The notes beneath the pieces were generated by a model. That model did no database searches. It was not told the DNA's origin and worked only from the letters and a program-made list of their open reading frames with translations. From Microcebus murinus (Eukaryota > Chordata > Mammalia > Primates > Cheirogaleidae), in contig NC_134110.1 in assembly GCF_040939455.1 (NCBI RefSeq), forward strand, positions 98,175,001 through 98,239,000: a DNA stretch of 64,000 nucleotides. Direction: 5' to 3'. The position numbers were made by a program, and so were the translations under genes. Position 1 is the stretch's first letter. Each line of letters begins with the position of its first letter. Below are positions 62,104 through 64,000 of this stretch, piece by piece.

Positions 62104-62221
62104 GTCTGGAACTGCAGCGTGACATAGTCTGACCGATGCTTTTAAGGAAGACTTTGGCTTCAGTTTTGAGACTAGACTGTAATAGGAAGTATGGCAAAGG
62201 GGCAGTAGAAGACCAGTTGGG

Positions 62222-62276
62222 GAGTTATATTAACCAAGGTTCCCCCAAAACTAGAACCAATAGAGCATGTATATTT

Positions 62277-62334
<58 letters not shown>

Positions 62335-62355
62335 GAGAGAGAGACAGAGAGAGAC

Positions 62356-62399
<44 letters not shown>

Positions 62400-62890
62400 A
62401 GATTACTTAAAGGAACTGGTTCATGCAATTGTAGAAGCTAACCAGTCCAAAATCTGTAGAGCAAGCCAGCAAGGTGAAAATCCAAGTAAGAGTGGATGGT
62501 ACAGTCTTGAGTCTGAAATCCATGGGACTGGACAGGCAGGGTGGAAACTCAGGCAGGATTTCTATGTTGCAGTCTTGAGGCCAAATTCCTTCTGAGACAG
62601 AATCTGTTCAATGCTTCCTTTTAGCTTCTGGCAGTTTGCTGGCAATATTTGGCATTCCTTGGCTTATACATGCATTACCCTAATTCCTGCCTTCATGTTT
62701 GCATGGCATTCTCCCTGTGCACATGTCTGTGTCCAAATTTTCTTTTTTTTTATAAGAACACCATTCATACTGAAGTAGCATGGCCTTCATCTTAATAACT
62801 ACATCTGCAACAACTCTATTTTCAAATAAGGTCATATTCTGAGGTACTAATCCCCAATATATATAATATATTTATGGTGTGCAAGTCAAC
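62222..62890 (+). repeat. Interspersed repeat of unassigned family carrying the microsatellite
   Basis: gaaccaatagagcatgtata before the repeat and cttaaaggaactggttcatg, gtagaagctaaccagtccaa and atctgtagagcaagcca after it match a common mammalian interspersed repeat pattern. I cannot name the family with confidence. Confidence 0.5.
62281..62402 (+). repeat. (TG)n(AG)n compound microsatellite
   Basis: 15 TG units (62281-62310) run into about 90 bp of interrupted GA repeats with GACA variants (62311-62402). The long open frames here, on both strands, arise from the repeat. Confidence 0.97.
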
Positions 62891-63367
62891 CTATGACACA
62901 GGGTAATACTTGTGAATGTAAGAAGCTGTTGGATTTGATAAGAGAGCATAAAAAAATTGAGGGTTGGGGATATTCCAGTGTTTTTGACCTGAACAGAAAT
63001 AATCAAGTTGCCATTTAGTGAGATGGCAAAGACTATAGCAGAAGGCTTGGAGGGGAAAATCAAGAGTTCATTTTGGGATATAATAAGTTTTCAAATAAAG
63101 CCTCATTTCCTACCCTAAGCCCTTCTCTTGGTTAGCAATACCACTGGGGAGGGCAGGCAGAAGACTCAGTTATCTTGGCAAAAGCAGGGCAGACAGAGCC
63201 TTTAAATATTTCCCTTGCCAGATGTACATGTCATCTAAGGAGCTCTCATTTCTGGTCCATTCCCAGCCCCTCCTTTCTCATTATCATTGCCTCTAGTACA
63301 TCTTTTTATGACATCTCCACATAAGCCCTACGCATAAATAGATTTTAAAAGTTATTAAAAGAATGGA

Positions 63368-63584
63368 TGGCCATGTGCAGTGGCTCACACCTGTAATCCT
63401 AACACTCTGGGAGTCTGAGGCAGGAGGATTGCTTGAGTTCAAGAGTTCAAGACCAGCATGAGCAAGAGTGAGACCTGGTCTCTACTAAAAATAGAAACAC
63501 TAGCTGGGCATGGTAGTGTGTACCTGTAGTCCCAGCTACTTGGGAGACTGAGGCAAGAGGATCACTTGAGCCCAAGAGTTTGAT
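63368..63584 (+). mobile_element. 3'-truncated Alu
   Basis: ggccatgtgcagtggctcac to gcccaagagtttgatgaag; the last part of the right monomer and the A tail are missing. Confidence 0.88.
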
Positions 63585-64000
63585 GAAGTCAGAACTAATT
63601 ATTAGCTGCAGAAATATTCTTTTTAACAGTTGTACTTTCACTAGGAACATTGAGATTCTAAATGAACCTTAATAATAGAACATGTTATTAATAGCTAGGT
63701 TGGCCTCAAATTAATATTAACTTGTGACTCCAACAGCCATGACCTATTTGGCTTATTTATTAATATAATGCCACCTTCCAATCTGCATGATTTATAGGCA
63801 GTGCAGGAGAAGATTTGCTTTTATAGTTCTTGAGAACTGTCAGCTAGATTCTTAGATACAAGTGGAAGAACCATGTCTCCAAATATCATAAAGTAAAATG
63901 TATAATATGGTTAAACTACAGCAAAGTGGAATTTTTAAGATTAAAGTTCAGGAGAAAGTAGGTCATTTCATGAAATTAAATCTAACTTCAAACCCCATTA
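63585..64000. other. RGS20 intron, right edge, nothing recognised
   Basis: AT-rich DNA after the truncated Alu. Confidence 0.4.

Larger units (their letters stand above)
50868..64000 (+). other. RGS20: RGS20 intron 1 (partial, continues beyond window)
   Basis: It begins with a good donor (GTAAGA). No further RGS20 coding exon is seen to the right edge: the Pro/Arg-rich second coding segment, the cysteine string and the RGS domain do not appear in any plus-strand frame. Contents are listed as repeats below. Confidence 0.75.

Noticed and set aside
62225..62595. Open frames of Ser-Leu or Arg-Glu repeats
   Set aside because: They are translations of the (TG)n(AG)n microsatellite.

Overview
The window is nuclear DNA from a primate, most probably a strepsirrhine (lemur-like). 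The evidence is the set of dimeric Alu SINEs. Several have an AluJ-like backbone plus an extended middle A-rich linker (agaaagaaattaattggccaac and similar), which fits lemur Alu subfamilies rather than the AluS/AluY copies of monkeys and apes. The rest is typical mammalian sequence: split genes with GT-AG introns, one CpG-island promoter, L1, L2, MIR, MaLR LTRs and fossil DNA transposons. No prokaryotic operon, CRISPR array, phage or novel defence-type system is present.

Left part (1 to about 38,400, minus strand): the 5' half of ATP6V1H, the H subunit of the V1 sector of the vacuolar proton ATPase. Seven coding exons are readable with correct splice sites and one continuous frame: 36716-36828 (start codon), 30529-30631, 30221-30310, 23084-23197, 20483-20587, 17007-17060 and 2868-2965. 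Together they give residues 1-225 plus two bases of codon 226. The rest of the roughly 483-residue protein lies beyond the left edge. The promoter and non-coding first exon are in a CpG island (about 37,710-38,660). It holds two CACGTGAC E-boxes, one a perfect palindromic CLEAR element, as expected for a TFEB/TFE3-controlled lysosomal gene. The 54-bp exon at 17007-17060 is an in-frame cassette and lies between two oppositely oriented Alus.

The large ATP6V1H introns hold nearly all the other identifiable items: a truncated, broken retrocopy of INPP4B (about 13,703-15,017), a TA-flanked pogo/mariner-like transposon (3451-3897), a Tigger/MER2-like element (10894-11265), a hAT-Charlie fragment, a 5'-truncated L1 with a clean target duplication (7351-7956), a long composite L1 (about 24,500-29,380), many Alus, and MIR and L2 fragments.

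Middle (about 38,660-50,700): a repeat-dominated intergenic interval of about 12 kb with two Alus, MaLR-type LTRs in both orientations, several L1 pieces and no recognisable gene.

Right part (50,703 to the end, plus strand): the first coding exon of the long form of RGS20, a regulator of G-protein signalling of the RZ subfamily (50703-50867, 55 codons, followed by a GT donor). Its first intron runs to the end of the window. ATP6V1H and RGS20 are thus head to head. The RGS domain is not in this window. The intron has L1, L2, MIR and Alu copies, a (TG)n(AG)n microsatellite and some apparently unique stretches.

The most useful leads are the inverted Alu pair around the alternative ATP6V1H exon, the paired CLEAR boxes, and the INPP4B retrocopy whose 3' part looks like retained intron.
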